Below the pieces are notes generated by a model that worked only from the letters and a program-made list of their open reading frames with translations, had not been told where the DNA came from and did not search any database. From assembly GCA_016763045.1 (NCBI GenBank), contig JAESUN010000080.1:1-5579 (forward strand): a stretch of DNA of 5,579 bases. Direction: 5' to 3'. Origin of the DNA: Opitutaceae bacterium (GTDB lineage: Bacteria > Verrucomicrobiota > Verrucomicrobiia > Opitutales > Opitutaceae). The position numbers and the translations under genes are program-made. Each line of letters starts with the position of its first letter. The first letter of the stretch is position 1. Positions 5,546-5,579 of this stretch are shown here, one piece after another.

Positions 5546-5579
5546 AACTGACTCTGGTTAAGTTTTCTAATTCATCCAA

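Overview
The window reads as ordinary chromosomal DNA from a Gram-negative bacterium with moderate GC. An exported cyclophilin, a MalF/MalG-type sugar importer with a membrane-tethered binding protein, a chromosomal-type ParA and an FtnA-like ferritin fit that reading. The protein style, especially the N-terminal lead-in of the cyclophilin and the ParA wording around LEIGGIIMTMFD, reminds me of Verrucomicrobiota (Opitutae-like). That placement is an impression from memory, not a search result. Start codons mostly lack strong Shine-Dalgarno sequences, and genes inside the transporter operon overlap by ATGA.

Layout. Positions 1-571 (minus) hold the N-terminal part of an exported peptidyl-prolyl isomerase that runs off the left edge. 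A tRNA-Cys(GCA) with encoded CCA lies at 707-780 (minus). A 261-base leader without a gene (781-1041) carries two small hairpins and a 9-bp direct repeat. A three-gene plus-strand operon follows: solute-binding protein (1042-2427), permease 1 (2424-3308) and permease 2 (3305-4189), each junction a 4-base ATGA overlap. After a 45-base gap comes a ParA/Soj ATPase gene (4235-5019) broken by a frameshift near 4760-4768. A ferritin gene (5054-5545, minus) converges on it.

How the genes work together. The three transporter genes supply the binding protein and the membrane channel of one carbohydrate-type ABC importer. The ATPase is not here, so it must come from elsewhere or be shared. ParA normally works with ParB on parS sites, but no parB follows. 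The cyclophilin, tRNA and ferritin are independent housekeeping or stress genes.

The most notable observation is the split parA. Homology continues across the break only if one base is restored. By coincidence or selection, the second half has a strong GGAGGT ribosome binding site and an ATGA overlap that could let it be translated separately. I found no convincing novel system, CRISPR array, insertion sequence or phage element.
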